A stretch of DNA of 64,000 nucleotides from a bacterium (GTDB taxonomy: Bacteria; Sysuimicrobiota; Sysuimicrobiia; Sysuimicrobiales; Humicultoraceae), in contig JAVHLI010000010.1 in assembly GCA_031082185.1 (NCBI GenBank), forward strand, positions 1 through 64,000. The letters run 5' to 3'. Positions within the stretch are counted from its first letter, which is position 1. The number at the start of each line of letters is the position of its first letter. The position numbers and the translations under genes were made by a program. The notes under the pieces were generated by a model, which ran no database searches, was not told where the DNA came from, and saw only the letters and a list, made by a program, of their open reading frames with translations. This document shows, in pieces, positions 1 to 7,917 of this stretch.

Positions 1-49
1 CGGGCTTTTAACCCGCGCGTCGGGGGTTCGAGTCCCTCAGGGCCCACCA
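1..49 (+). tRNA. tRNA-Lys(UUU), 3' part only
   Basis: The window opens inside a tRNA. Visible are the anticodon stem-loop (CGGG / loop CTTTTAA / CCCG, anticodon TTT), a T arm with loop TTCGAGT closed by GGGGG/CCCTC, the 3' acceptor strand AGGGCCC, discriminator A and an encoded CCA. The 5' half lies before base 1, so whether the gene is complete cannot be judged. The same 3' half recurs at 3561-3609, so this could also be one arm of an integration repeat. Confidence 0.85.
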
Positions 50-81
50 GGCAGGACTCGGTCGGGATGCTGCGGTGGTTC

Positions 82-1164
82 TCAGCGCCTCCCGCAAGAC
101 TCATCGTAAACCGCCAACAGATTCTCCAGCGGCACGTCATGCTGCACGACGTTAGACGGGGCCAGGATCAGGCCGCCGGTCTGTCCCAACTCTCTGATGC
201 GCGCTCTGACTTCGGCTCGAACATCCTCGACGCTCCCAAACGGCAAGGTACGCTGTGAGGACAAAGTCGAATGGAACGTGATGCGGGCCCCATACTGGCG
301 TTTGAGTGCCACGACATCCATGCATTCCGGCTGTAGAGGATCGACGATATCGAAACCAAGCTCAATAAGGTCGGGAATCACCGCCTGCATGGCGCCGTCG
401 CTGTGGAAGTAGTAGTACACGCCAGGACGGCGCGTTGCGGCAACAACCCGCGCGAGGCGCGGTTTGATCTCGGCCCGCCACCAAGCGGGGGAGATCATCA
501 TGCCCTGACCAGTTGCGATGTCACCAGCCATCTGAATGATGTCGGCTCCAGCCTCGACCATCCGGTTGACGTCCGCAATCTTGTGCTCGGTGATGCGATC
601 GAGCAGCCGGATGGTGAAAGCACGGTTGATGCGCGTGTCCATCAGGAACTGTTCGAATCCGCGCAACTCCCACGCGTCGCGGAAGATGTTCCCGGTCTCA
701 ATCTGAACCATGTAGCGGTCTTTAAACCGCTGCACCTGCCTGGAGAGGTGGGCGTAGCGTTCGGGGAGATCAGGATTCGGGAACGTGAAGACGTCCGGGC
801 TCTCGGCGCCCCCGAGGGGATGGTAGGTGAAGTTGAAATAGGTCTCGGTACTATCGGTGATTCGGCGGATGCCGCGATCATCTTCGAACTCGCCGCTGGG
901 CAACACCCGCACCAGGTTCCGCGATCCGACGCCCACGCCGACCTCAACGGGAGCTGGTACCGCCGTGGAAGCGAATTCGTGAGATGGTTCGATGACAGCC
1001 TGGCGGAAATCAAAGCCGAGCATATCCATGATTTGGTCATCGTCGTGTACGCGGAAGTGGGCGCGCAACTTCTTCCATACCTGCGAGCGGAAGGTCCCAT
1101 CAACTGGAGGGCGGTCGGGGACGATGTGATTGAGCGTCATCCGTACCCGGTCACACGGGTTCAT
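82..1164 (-). CDS. Uroporphyrinogen decarboxylase (UroD)-family protein
   Basis: About 360 residues with the UroD/MtaA-type barrel pattern: an N-terminal RVRMTLNHIVPDRPPVD segment, a mid-protein VEAGADIIQMAGD segment, then a C-terminal PFGSVEDVRAEVR stretch ending in NVVQHDVPLENLLAVYDE. In corrinoid-linked members the Zn site is HxC; here the equivalent is FHSDG (His254, Asp256), so the thiol ligand is replaced by Asp. It is therefore unlikely to be haem-pathway UroD or a standard Zn-thiolate methyltransferase. I chose the ATG at 1164 over one 30 bases upstream because GGGAGG lies about 10 bases before it. It stands alone between the tRNA and the AbiE module, and its substrate is unknown. Confidence 0.8.
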   Translation of the reverse strand: MNPCDRVRMTLNHIVPDRPPVDGTFRSQVWKKLRAHFRVHDDDQIMDMLGFDFRQAVIEPSHEFASTAVPAPVEVGVGVGSRNLVRVLPSGEFEDDRGIRRITDSTETYFNFTYHPLGGAESPDVFTFPNPDLPERYAHLSRQVQRFKDRYMVQIETGNIFRDAWELRGFEQFLMDTRINRAFTIRLLDRITEHKIADVNRMVEAGADIIQMAGDIATGQGMMISPAWWRAEIKPRLARVVAATRRPGVYYYFHSDGAMQAVIPDLIELGFDIVDPLQPECMDVVALKRQYGARITFHSTLSSQRTLPFGSVEDVRAEVRARIRELGQTGGLILAPSNVVQHDVPLENLLAVYDESCGRR

Positions 1165-1306
1165 TGCCTGGCTCCCTCCCACAGATCCCCGCAACGCATG
1201 CCCCAGCCCCCCCGACCGGACCCCGTGACTGCACTCGGTCTCTGCACTGCTGTCCTTCTGCTACCCTCTTGGCATCCCTGAGCATTTCGGATATCGTTCG
1301 GGCAGC

Positions 1307-2158
1307 CTACTCCTGCATCCCGGTCAGGACGGGGTCAAGCCACGCGGCAACCATCCGGTGTGCTTCTTCCGGATCGGTGGTAATGCCCACCGTCTCGGCC
1401 ATCTCCCGGTAAGCCGTTCGCCATTCGGCCGGCGGTGGCGGCAGCCAAGTGGGTGGCTCGTGCGTGCGGCGCGCCGCGAAGGTTCGTTGGATGTCAGCGC
1501 GCAGGCGCTCTCCGTCCAGGGTCTCGAACGCACCGATCAGCACGAGATCCACGAGGTCTTTGGCCCGGGTACTTGGCTCGCCTCCATGGTATGTCCTGGT
1601 GTAGGCGTGGAGCTTCTCGGCCACCTGCCGTTCGATTGGGACCAGCAGGACGTCGATCGGGCCGAGCCCCACGGCTGCGAGCAGTCCCGGCCGGCGCGCG
1701 CGTACGGTCTCCCACACTTCGGGCGGCCCGACGGTCACATCGACCTGCAGCACCTCGAATGGGGCGTTCGCCACGGCACACTCGACGCGGTACCGGATAG
1801 CGAGGCTGATACCGTCGTCCTTGATCTCCCGGCCCTCGCCGAGCGCGAAGGTGAAGTAGTCGCCCAAGTCCGCTGCCACCGCGCGGAGGAGGTCTTCCCG
1901 CGCTGCCGGCATGCCGTGTACGTGATCGATGTCCATGTCCATAGAGGCGCGTGCACGCTCACCTAGCCTTGTGTCCAGGGCCAGTCCGCCCTTCAGGGCC
2001 CATCGGTCCGGCGCGGCAATCGTCAGGCGAGCCATGAGGCGTTCGAGGGCAGCCTGTCGGCGGACAACCATCACAGGAACCCCAACAGCCCGGGCGTGGT
2101 TGCGCAGGCGCTGGTCCACTGATGCGCGGAAGGCCGCCGCTCTAACGTCTTGGCGCAT
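1307..2158 (-). CDS. abiEii: AbiEii/AbiGii-family nucleotidyltransferase toxin
   Basis: Toxin half of a type IV toxin-antitoxin system, expected to transfer nucleotides to a cellular target. The nucleotidyltransferase signature is intact: ALKGGLALDTRLGERAR followed by SMDMDIDHV, giving the GG...S.D.D arrangement. The second conserved block, VAEKLHAYTRTY then RAKDLVDLVLI, is also present. The start at 2158 (MRQDVRAAAF) lies inside the last codons of the antitoxin gene, a 17-base overlap implying coupled translation. Length (about 283 residues) is normal for the family. AbiE systems give abortive phage resistance and also sit on mobile islands; the flanking tRNA repeats and transposase remnant fit the latter. 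Confidence 0.88.
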   Translation of the reverse strand: MRQDVRAAAFRASVDQRLRNHARAVGVPVMVVRRQAALERLMARLTIAAPDRWALKGGLALDTRLGERARASMDMDIDHVHGMPAAREDLLRAVAADLGDYFTFALGEGREIKDDGISLAIRYRVECAVANAPFEVLQVDVTVGPPEVWETVRARRPGLLAAVGLGPIDVLLVPIERQVAEKLHAYTRTYHGGEPSTRAKDLVDLVLIGAFETLDGERLRADIQRTFAARRTHEPPTWLPPPPAEWRTAYREMAETVGITTDPEEAHRMVAAWLDPVLTGMQE

Positions 2159-2771
2159 GCTGCCGGGCCTCCTGGAGCGCGCGGAGAACCAGACGCTGCA
2201 CCCGTGCGGAGCGGCCGGCGGCGGCATCGCGCAGCTCCTTCGCGGTCAGCAAGCGACGCGCAAGCGCCTGCGCCACAGCCTCGATGATGTGTTCTGGTCC
2301 CGTGCCAGCCGCCGCGGCATCGACGATGGTGCGAACTGTCGACGTCATCCGCACCCCTTCACGGTGCACAACCTCGCCGGGACGAAAGGACCGCGTGGTC
2401 GTGTGGATTCGAACAGCCGACAGTTGTGGGCGGTTGCCTGCCGGACGGGCCTCGCGTGGCAGGGTGATGTCGATCTTCCGAGGCCTTGCGGTCGACAGGT
2501 CGTGCAACGCCAGGGCGGTCTCATGAGAGACGACGGCCTTGCTGGGCCCGCTTTTCACCCAGGCAGCCACGATGTCCTCGTGGGAGAGGGCGGGGAACTC
2601 CCTGATCCGGTAGAACCCGCGGCTCACCCGTTCGAAGCGACCGGTGGATGCATGGTAGGCCAGGTTGCGCCTGCTATAGCTCGCCGCACTGGCCTGCTGG
2701 GCCGTGAAGTAGCCGGCCTGCGTGGCGGCGATCTCAAAGAGCAACTGGGCGTTGGCGACTCTCTTCGGCAT
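2142..2771 (-). CDS. abiEi: AbiEi-family antitoxin, type IV TA transcriptional regulator
   Basis: A 209-residue protein with an N-terminal winged-helix segment (GYFTAQQASAASYSRRNLAYH ... GRFERVSRGFYRI) typical of AbiEi, followed by the family's central and C-terminal region (SHETALALHDLS, ITLP, TSTVRTIVDAA). AbiEi antitoxins repress their own promoter and counter the toxin without forming a stable complex with it. The gene precedes and overlaps the toxin gene. A weak promoter candidate on the minus strand (TTGCCT, 18-base gap, TAAGAT) lies about 100 bases upstream. Family assignment is firm; function is inferred. Confidence 0.87.
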   Translation of the reverse strand: MPKRVANAQLLFEIAATQAGYFTAQQASAASYSRRNLAYHASTGRFERVSRGFYRIREFPALSHEDIVAAWVKSGPSKAVVSHETALALHDLSTARPRKIDITLPREARPAGNRPQLSAVRIHTTTRSFRPGEVVHREGVRMTSTVRTIVDAAAAGTGPEHIIEAVAQALARRLLTAKELRDAAAGRSARVQRLVLRALQEARQHAPRR

Positions 2772-3010
2772 ATCCTCTGGGCCCCCATACGGCGACGGAC
2801 GAAGCCACGGGGACGGTGTCGGGGTAGTCCGGTGGCCCCTCTCCCTCGAGCCGTGTCGCTCGTTGGTTACATCTTACTTCCCTAACAGTCGACAAGGCAA
2901 GGCACCGTGTGATGGCAGTCGGCATTGCCGCCGGCCTATGTGCTGGTCAGGGCGGTTGGGCAATTCCCAGATGGGAATACGGGATATCAGCGGCACCCCG
3001 GTCTCCGCGC

Positions 3011-3305
3011 TCACATCAGCGGCTTCTTGGGCGGGATTTGAAGCCCCCTTTCTCGGGCCGCCGCCCGGAGGACCTCGTTCTCGATCGTCAGCTCGCCAGT
3101 CTTCCGCTCGGCCTCTTTCAGCCGGCGGTCCTCCGGCGCCAGAGGCTTGCCCTTCAAGCCTTCGATGCCGCTGGCCGCGAACTCGTCATGCCAGGCCTGC
3201 AGCCGGCGAGCTCCCACGCGCATCTCGCGGTTCAGCTCATCAAGACTCTCGCCGCGGAGCAGGCGGGCGTCTGGACTTCGCCACCGCCGACCTCCCGTCT
3301 CCCAT
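3011..3305 (-). pseudogene. Remnant of IS3-type transposase OrfA
   Basis: The C-terminal part reads as a helix-turn-helix transposase subunit: GESLDELNREMRVGARRL, then WHDEFAASGIEGLKGK, then a coiled segment EDRRLKEAERKTGELTIENEVL. An ATG at 3305 would open the gene but is in a different frame from this block, so a frameshift near the N-terminus is likely. No OrfB/DDE catalytic subunit follows downstream (toward lower coordinates). A 39-bp sequence directly upstream (3318-3356) recurs at 21655 and may be the element's end. I read this as an inactive insertion sequence fragment. Confidence 0.65.
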
Positions 3306-3317
3306 GGGGACCCCCTT

Positions 3318-3356
3318 TCACTATCGGGTCTCCAAGGAAACCGGGTGCGGTGGACT
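3318..3356. repeat. 39-bp dispersed repeat, copy 1
   Basis: This 39-bp stretch matches 21655-21693 at 36 positions. It contains the core GGAAACCGGGTGCGGTGG and sits immediately upstream of the transposase OrfA remnant, so it may be an insertion sequence terminus. No third copy was seen in the window. Confidence 0.7.
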
Positions 3357-3490
3357 TCTGGACGACGCGTCCCCCAGTCCGTTGCCGTTGCCAATCGTCA
3401 CCTCAGATGTGGCAAGCCGGACGCCTTGCTAATCCCCTGCTGATCTCCGGAGCCAAACTCCACGATACGGAGCGGCACTGCGCTGCGCAC

Positions 3491-3590
3491 GGGAATGGCT
3501 GGAACGCTTACAGGACGGCGACTTTGGACACTCAGGTATGCTGGCCAGAACTGCGGGTACCGGGCTCCTAACCCGCGCGTCGGGGGTTCG
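3491..3590 (+). repeat. 100-bp dispersed repeat with tRNA-like 3' half, copy 1
   Basis: Aligned without gaps to 14461-14560 it matches at about 72 of 100 positions by my count, including ten identical bases CTGGCCAGAA before the anticodon-stem-like part and a nearly identical CCCGCGCGTCG. The last 30 bases overlap the tRNA 3' half described separately. Confidence 0.6.
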
Positions 3591-3609
3591 AGTCCCTCAG
3601 GGCCCACCA
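3561..3609 (+). pseudogene. tRNA 3' half without a 5' half (possible attachment-site remnant)
   Basis: Positions 3561-3610 match positions 1-50 at 48 of 50 bases; the two differences fall in the anticodon loop (CTCCTAA here, formally anticodon CCT). The T arm, acceptor 3' strand and CCA are intact. Upstream there is no strand able to pair with AGGGCCC and no normal D arm, so a functional tRNA is unlikely. Duplication of a tRNA 3' half is the usual scar of site-specific integration. A real but divergent tRNA-Arg is the less likely alternative. Confidence 0.6.
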
Positions 3610-3872
3610 GCTACGACACCCTCCAGGCGAAGATGACCAGGAATTGTCCACCAGGATTCCAGGATCCAAGGCCGGTCTCGAAGTCAATGCATGACAGACG
3701 CCGCGATCAAGCCCGAGATCCCTGACGGTGACACCTACCTCCTGCATAGACACGCCTTCAACCGGCTATGTCCCGATCGTGATGCTGCTGAAGCCGCTTT
3801 GGCGGACACATCTTCAAGAGACGGGGCCTCGGTGCAAGCCTCCTGGATGCCCATGCCCGGTGGTCTTGGGTG
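3610..3872. other. Gap with no recognised gene
   Basis: I see no convincing coding sequence or RNA here. Short open frames in this stretch lack ribosome binding sites and family resemblance. It separates the tRNA-like fragment from the 3' end of the kinase gene. Confidence 0.5.
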
Positions 3873-5282
3873 CTAGGCAGGGTGTGCAGCTTCGGCGCGG
3901 CCCACGAGCTTGGTGAAACGCTCGTAGGCGCCTCGATACAATGCCCGATGCTCGCCTGCGGGGGTGATCGTCCCCCCCAGCGAGGCCATGCCCAGCGTGG
4001 CGCTGTGAAGATCCTCGTACCAGCCCAACCCGACAGCACCTAGCATGGCAGCGCCCCTTGCCGAGGCTTCGGGAGCGGCTAGATGCAGCGGGCGATCCAG
4101 CACATCTGCCATGATCTGGGGCCAGACAGCGCTCTTCGCGCCCCCGCCGGTGAGCGCCAGCGTGCGCGCCCGCACATCTTGAAGAGCAAGGGCATCGCTG
4201 AGCATGCGCAGCGAGAACCCCGAAGCCTCCATGACCGCGCGGGCAAGATGCGCCGCGGTGTGCCGCGAAGTCAACTCGTGGAACGCGGCGCGAGCATCGG
4301 GTGCCGACCTTGGGCTTAGGATGTCTCGAAGGCGGGGAAGAAAGAGCACACCCTCGCTGCCAGGCGGCGCCGACGCGATCAGCCGGTCCAGCGCCGCGAG
4401 TCCTGTATCAAACTGCTCGGGCCGGCCGTCGAACAGGCCGAACAGGCGCGCAGCCCAGATGATCGCGGAGCCGGTCCCGACGGCCTCTGCGCCGCTTGTC
4501 CAGGCACCGGCGGGGAAAGGATAGGTGAAGGTATTGAGCGACTCGTTCAGAAACACCGGGGTTGGGGTGTTGATGCGGATCACACCGGTGGTGCCGAGAG
4601 TGACGCAGCCCTCGTCAGGCCTCAGCATGCCCGCCCCAACGTTCGCGCACACACCGTCGTGACTGCCTACGAATACGGGCGTTCCCGGCTCAATGGCCAG
4701 GCCTGCTCGAGTGGCTTCGCCCAGCAATTGATCGCCGCTTAGGATCCCAGGGAGGGCAATTCCGTCCAGACCGAACCCCGACGCCGGCGGCCATGACTCG
4801 GCGCCGGCTGAGCCGGGATCGGTGGCCTTCCGGCCCGTCAGGCAGAAGTTGACGTAATCCTTTACTGTCAGAACTGCCCGAATCCTGGTCCCGACGCCAG
4901 GCGCTGCGTGTCGCACCGCGGCAACCAAGTTGGCCCACGAGGCAATCCGCGCGTGCTGGTTCGATACGTACGGGGCAACGGCACTGACGCGCGCTTCGAC
5001 CGCATCCCAGGGAAACACGAGAGGCCTCTCTGCTTCGTCGAGCAGCGCCAACCCCCTGCCCCGGCCGCAGAGCACGACTCCAGCAAGGTTCCAGACTTGA
5101 GCGGCGGCCCTGAGCCTCGCGATGACCTCAACAAAGGTCGTCCACCAGACGCGAGGGTCATGAGGCGTCTGACCGTCTGGGTACGCCATGCCCGCGGCCG
5201 TGGAAATACCGCCGCCGCGATCCATTAAGACGGCTTTGCACGTGGTGCTGCCGATGTCGACTGCGAGAATGTGAGGCGACAC
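3873..5282 (-). CDS. FGGY-family carbohydrate kinase
   Basis: A 469-residue sugar kinase of the xylulokinase/glycerokinase fold. The N-terminal ATPase motif LAVDIGSTTCKAVLMD, the central TLGTTGVIR and SEGVLFLPRL blocks, and the C-terminal nucleotide-binding ALTGGGAKSAVWPQIMADVL and ARGAAMLGAVG are all present, as expected for a full-length ATP-dependent kinase. The substrate cannot be read from sequence. It is the last gene of the minus-strand cluster and begins (GTG) about 10 bases after the dppB-like permease stop. Its place beside a threonine-synthase-like gene suggests it could phosphorylate a hydroxyl that the PLP enzyme later eliminates; that is inference. Confidence 0.88.
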   Translation of the reverse strand: MSPHILAVDIGSTTCKAVLMDRGGGISTAAGMAYPDGQTPHDPRVWWTTFVEVIARLRAAAQVWNLAGVVLCGRGRGLALLDEAERPLVFPWDAVEARVSAVAPYVSNQHARIASWANLVAAVRHAAPGVGTRIRAVLTVKDYVNFCLTGRKATDPGSAGAESWPPASGFGLDGIALPGILSGDQLLGEATRAGLAIEPGTPVFVGSHDGVCANVGAGMLRPDEGCVTLGTTGVIRINTPTPVFLNESLNTFTYPFPAGAWTSGAEAVGTGSAIIWAARLFGLFDGRPEQFDTGLAALDRLIASAPPGSEGVLFLPRLRDILSPRSAPDARAAFHELTSRHTAAHLARAVMEASGFSLRMLSDALALQDVRARTLALTGGGAKSAVWPQIMADVLDRPLHLAAPEASARGAAMLGAVGLGWYEDLHSATLGMASLGGTITPAGEHRALYRGAYERFTKLVGRAEAAHPA

Positions 5283-5292
5283 GGCTACTGGA

Positions 5293-6237
5293 TCAGGAAT
5301 ACATAATCGTTGGGTTCAGGTAGCTGTATGCTATGTCCACTAGGATGTTGACCAGCAGGACGATCGTGCTGACCATCAGGAGGGCACCCTGGACTACCGG
5401 GTAGTCGCGGCGCAGTACCGCCGACACCACCAGGCTGCCGACGCCGGGAAGTTGGAACAGGGTCTCCGTGATGAAAGCCCCACTCAGCAGCATCGTGAAG
5501 GCCAGGCCTATGACGGTGATGACCGAAATGAACGCGTTCCGCAGGGCGTGCTTGACTATGACAGCACGTTCCCTGAGTCCCTTGGCCCTCGCTGTTCTAA
5601 CGTAGTCCGAGTCCAAGACCTGGAGCATGCTGGCGCGCGTGATGCGGGCGATCAATCCTGTTTGCAGCAGGCCGAGCGACATAGCAGGCAACAGCAGATG
5701 GTGTAGCCACACCCCAACCCCTTCGCTCAGTGGCTGGTAGCCGCCGACCGGAAACCATCGCAGGCGTACTGAGAAGAGGAAGATCACCAGCATGCCGGTG
5801 ACGAACTCCGGTACGCTCAGTCCGAAGAGCGCTACACTGGTTGTTAGCCCATCCTTCCAGCTGTCCGGTCTCAGCGCTGCCAAGATCCCAAGCGTCACGC
5901 CGATGAGCACTGCCACGGGCAACGCCACCAGGGTTAGGCTGACGGTAACGGGGAGCCTCTCGACCAGCGCCTCGGCCACGCTCCGGCCCAGAAAGAACGA
6001 CTCCCCGAGATCGCCGCGAGCTGCGCCAAAGATCCATTTCACGAACTGGATGTGTAGCGGCTTGTCGAGACCCAGACGTCGGTAGATCGCTTCCTTGCTT
6101 TCCACCAGGGCGTCCTGTCCAAGGAATGTGGCTGCGGGGTCCCCTGGGGTGGCGTGTACGACCACGAACGACACCACACCCACCGCCACCCACAAGGGGA
6201 TCAGTAGGATTAGACGTTGTAGAATGTACCGCCCCAC
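5293..6237 (-). CDS. Opp/Dpp-type ABC transporter permease (DppB-like)
   Basis: A 314-residue inner-membrane permease. The N-terminal MGRYILQRLILLIPLW transmembrane helix, the HATPGDPA motif and GLDKPLHIQFVKWI with GDLGESF are hallmarks of the B subunit of peptide/nickel-type importers. The cytoplasmic EAA loop (YVRTARAKGLRERAVIVKHALRNA) and a C-terminal helix follow. GTG start with GGAGAG about six bases upstream. It lies 17 bases after the binding-protein gene. The partner DppC-like gene is 4 kb upstream in the same run, separated by two enzyme genes. Confidence 0.93.
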   Translation of the reverse strand: MGRYILQRLILLIPLWVAVGVVSFVVVHATPGDPAATFLGQDALVESKEAIYRRLGLDKPLHIQFVKWIFGAARGDLGESFFLGRSVAEALVERLPVTVSLTLVALPVAVLIGVTLGILAALRPDSWKDGLTTSVALFGLSVPEFVTGMLVIFLFSVRLRWFPVGGYQPLSEGVGVWLHHLLLPAMSLGLLQTGLIARITRASMLQVLDSDYVRTARAKGLRERAVIVKHALRNAFISVITVIGLAFTMLLSGAFITETLFQLPGVGSLVVSAVLRRDYPVVQGALLMVSTIVLLVNILVDIAYSYLNPTIMYS

Positions 6238-6254
6238 AGCGTTCTCTCCGGTCT

Positions 6255-7862
6255 CTAGCGGACCTTAGATACGTTCCAGAATCTCGGGATTACGTGGTAT
6301 GGCCGGTAGCCTTTCAGGCTGGTGCGGATCGCCTCCGGCTCGAAGTAGTCACCAATCCTGATGATTGCCACGTCGTCCCATACCATCTGCTGGATCGCAG
6401 CCCACACCGCCTGGCGTTCCTTGAGCGGCAGATCGGTATTGACCTGATCGAGCAGTCGGTCCATGTCCTGGTTGCAGTAGTTGTAGGCTGACCGCGACCC
6501 GCATCGCAGCGAGAGTATGGCCTGAGACGGATCAAAGCGCGGCGACCAACCCGTCTGGTTGATATGCCATCCGCGCAGGCTCTGGGCCTTCTGGATCTGG
6601 GATGGCCAGTCCATCATTTCGATCTTTATGTTGATCCCGGCCCGCTGCCACTGGGAGGCCATGGCGAGCGAAGCCTTGTACATCCAATCGAAGTTCTGAT
6701 TGGTTAGATAGACGATGGGCTCGTTCTTGTAGTCTGCTTCGGCCAGCAGCCGCTTGACCTGATCCAGATCCGGTTTGTTGTACGGACCGGAGCCCGCCGT
6801 GGTGTACCAGGTCTTCTGCTCCGGGAAGAAGATGCTTGGCGACAGACGCACGTACTCCGGCCGGTTCCCAAACGCTGTGGCTGACATGATCTGGCCCATG
6901 TTGAGCGCGGCCACCAGCGCTTTCCTAAAGGCCAACTTGTTCATGGGGGCCTCAGCGTGGTTCAGTTCGACCAGGATGCCCCACTTTGGCTTGACGATCT
7001 CGACGTTGATGTCTTTGTGGGCTTCGAGCTGCGGAACGCTTGTGATGGGAACCGCCTCGGCGAAGTCGTAGGCACCGGTAAGCAGGCCGGCCACGCGGCT
7101 GCCCGCCTCGGTTACCGGGATCAGCCCGATGTGGTCCGCACAGGCGATGCGCCTGCCGCCGAAACCAGACGGTCCGGGGAACCGGGTGTCGGGTCGGTAG
7201 TCAGCGAACTTGGCCAGGCGGACCGCCACATCCGGCCTCCACTCGCCGAACTTATAGGGTCCGGTGCCGACCAGATCCTGACCGCGAATCTCCTTCTCGC
7301 CATACTTATCGATGATCGTCTTTGGTAGAACCGCGAACAGAGGCGTTGGCATCGCCAGATTGGCAGGGAAGGGGAAGCGATTGGCCAACTGAAAGCGCAA
7401 GGTCAGATTGTCGACCACCGTGACGCTCTGGACTGCCGCAAATCGCCCCGCCGCGCCGGGAGCGGACTTCACATAGCGTTCGAACGAAGCCTTGACATCG
7501 GCCGCCGCCAGCGTCTGGCCGTCATGGAACTTCACGCCAGACCGGAGCTTGAAGGTATAGACGAGTCCGCTCGAGTCGATTGTCCAGCTCGCCGTCAGTT
7601 GCGGAATGACGGCGTATTCCTCATCGAAGGTCAAGAGCGACTCGAATATGTAGAGTGCTACTTGACGCGAGGCTGTTGTGGTGGACAGCATGGGGTCCAG
7701 TGTCGGCGGATTGGTTGTCATGGCCGCCACGATGGCCCCTCCTGTAGCAGCACACTCTGGCGCCTGGGCCGACGACGGCGTGTTCAAACCAATCACCATC
7801 GACGGCACACCGAGACTCAGGGACAGTACCGTGACCAGTAGGGCGTTCCTGCTCCATTTCAC
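6255..7862 (-). CDS. Extracellular solute-binding protein, family 5
   Basis: A 535-residue periplasmic or lipid-anchored binding protein for an Opp/Dpp-type importer. Signal peptide MKWSRNALLVTVLSLSLGV, then the family-5 core: NPPTLDPMLSTT, YIFESLLTFDEEY, WTIDSSGLVYTFKLRSGVKF with HDGQTL, and GTGPYKFGEW. The ligand is unknown; the family carries peptides, sugars, metals and opines. GTG start preceded by GGGAG. It is flanked by the threonine-synthase-like gene upstream and dppB downstream. No ATPase gene occurs in this run. Confidence 0.92.
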   Translation of the reverse strand: MKWSRNALLVTVLSLSLGVPSMVIGLNTPSSAQAPECAATGGAIVAAMTTNPPTLDPMLSTTTASRQVALYIFESLLTFDEEYAVIPQLTASWTIDSSGLVYTFKLRSGVKFHDGQTLAAADVKASFERYVKSAPGAAGRFAAVQSVTVVDNLTLRFQLANRFPFPANLAMPTPLFAVLPKTIIDKYGEKEIRGQDLVGTGPYKFGEWRPDVAVRLAKFADYRPDTRFPGPSGFGGRRIACADHIGLIPVTEAGSRVAGLLTGAYDFAEAVPITSVPQLEAHKDINVEIVKPKWGILVELNHAEAPMNKLAFRKALVAALNMGQIMSATAFGNRPEYVRLSPSIFFPEQKTWYTTAGSGPYNKPDLDQVKRLLAEADYKNEPIVYLTNQNFDWMYKASLAMASQWQRAGINIKIEMMDWPSQIQKAQSLRGWHINQTGWSPRFDPSQAILSLRCGSRSAYNYCNQDMDRLLDQVNTDLPLKERQAVWAAIQQMVWDDVAIIRIGDYFEPEAIRTSLKGYRPYHVIPRFWNVSKVR

Positions 7863-7917
7863 GGATCTCCCACCTCCTCAGGTGAATGTCCATTCCTGAC
7901 ACGAGCACGCCAGTGAT

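Noticed and set aside
403-1281. 292-residue plus-strand frame
   Set aside because: It is the reverse shadow of the UroD-family gene with no start signal or family match.
3534-3609. Functional tRNA-Arg(CCU)
   Set aside because: The 5' acceptor strand complementary to AGGGCCC and a normal D arm are missing; only the 3' half is convincing.
3398-3753. Minus-strand open frames reading GLEPPTRGLG or RDSNPRR across the tRNA-like fragment
   Set aside because: These peptides arise from translating the antisense of tRNA 3' halves and are a known source of false protein families.
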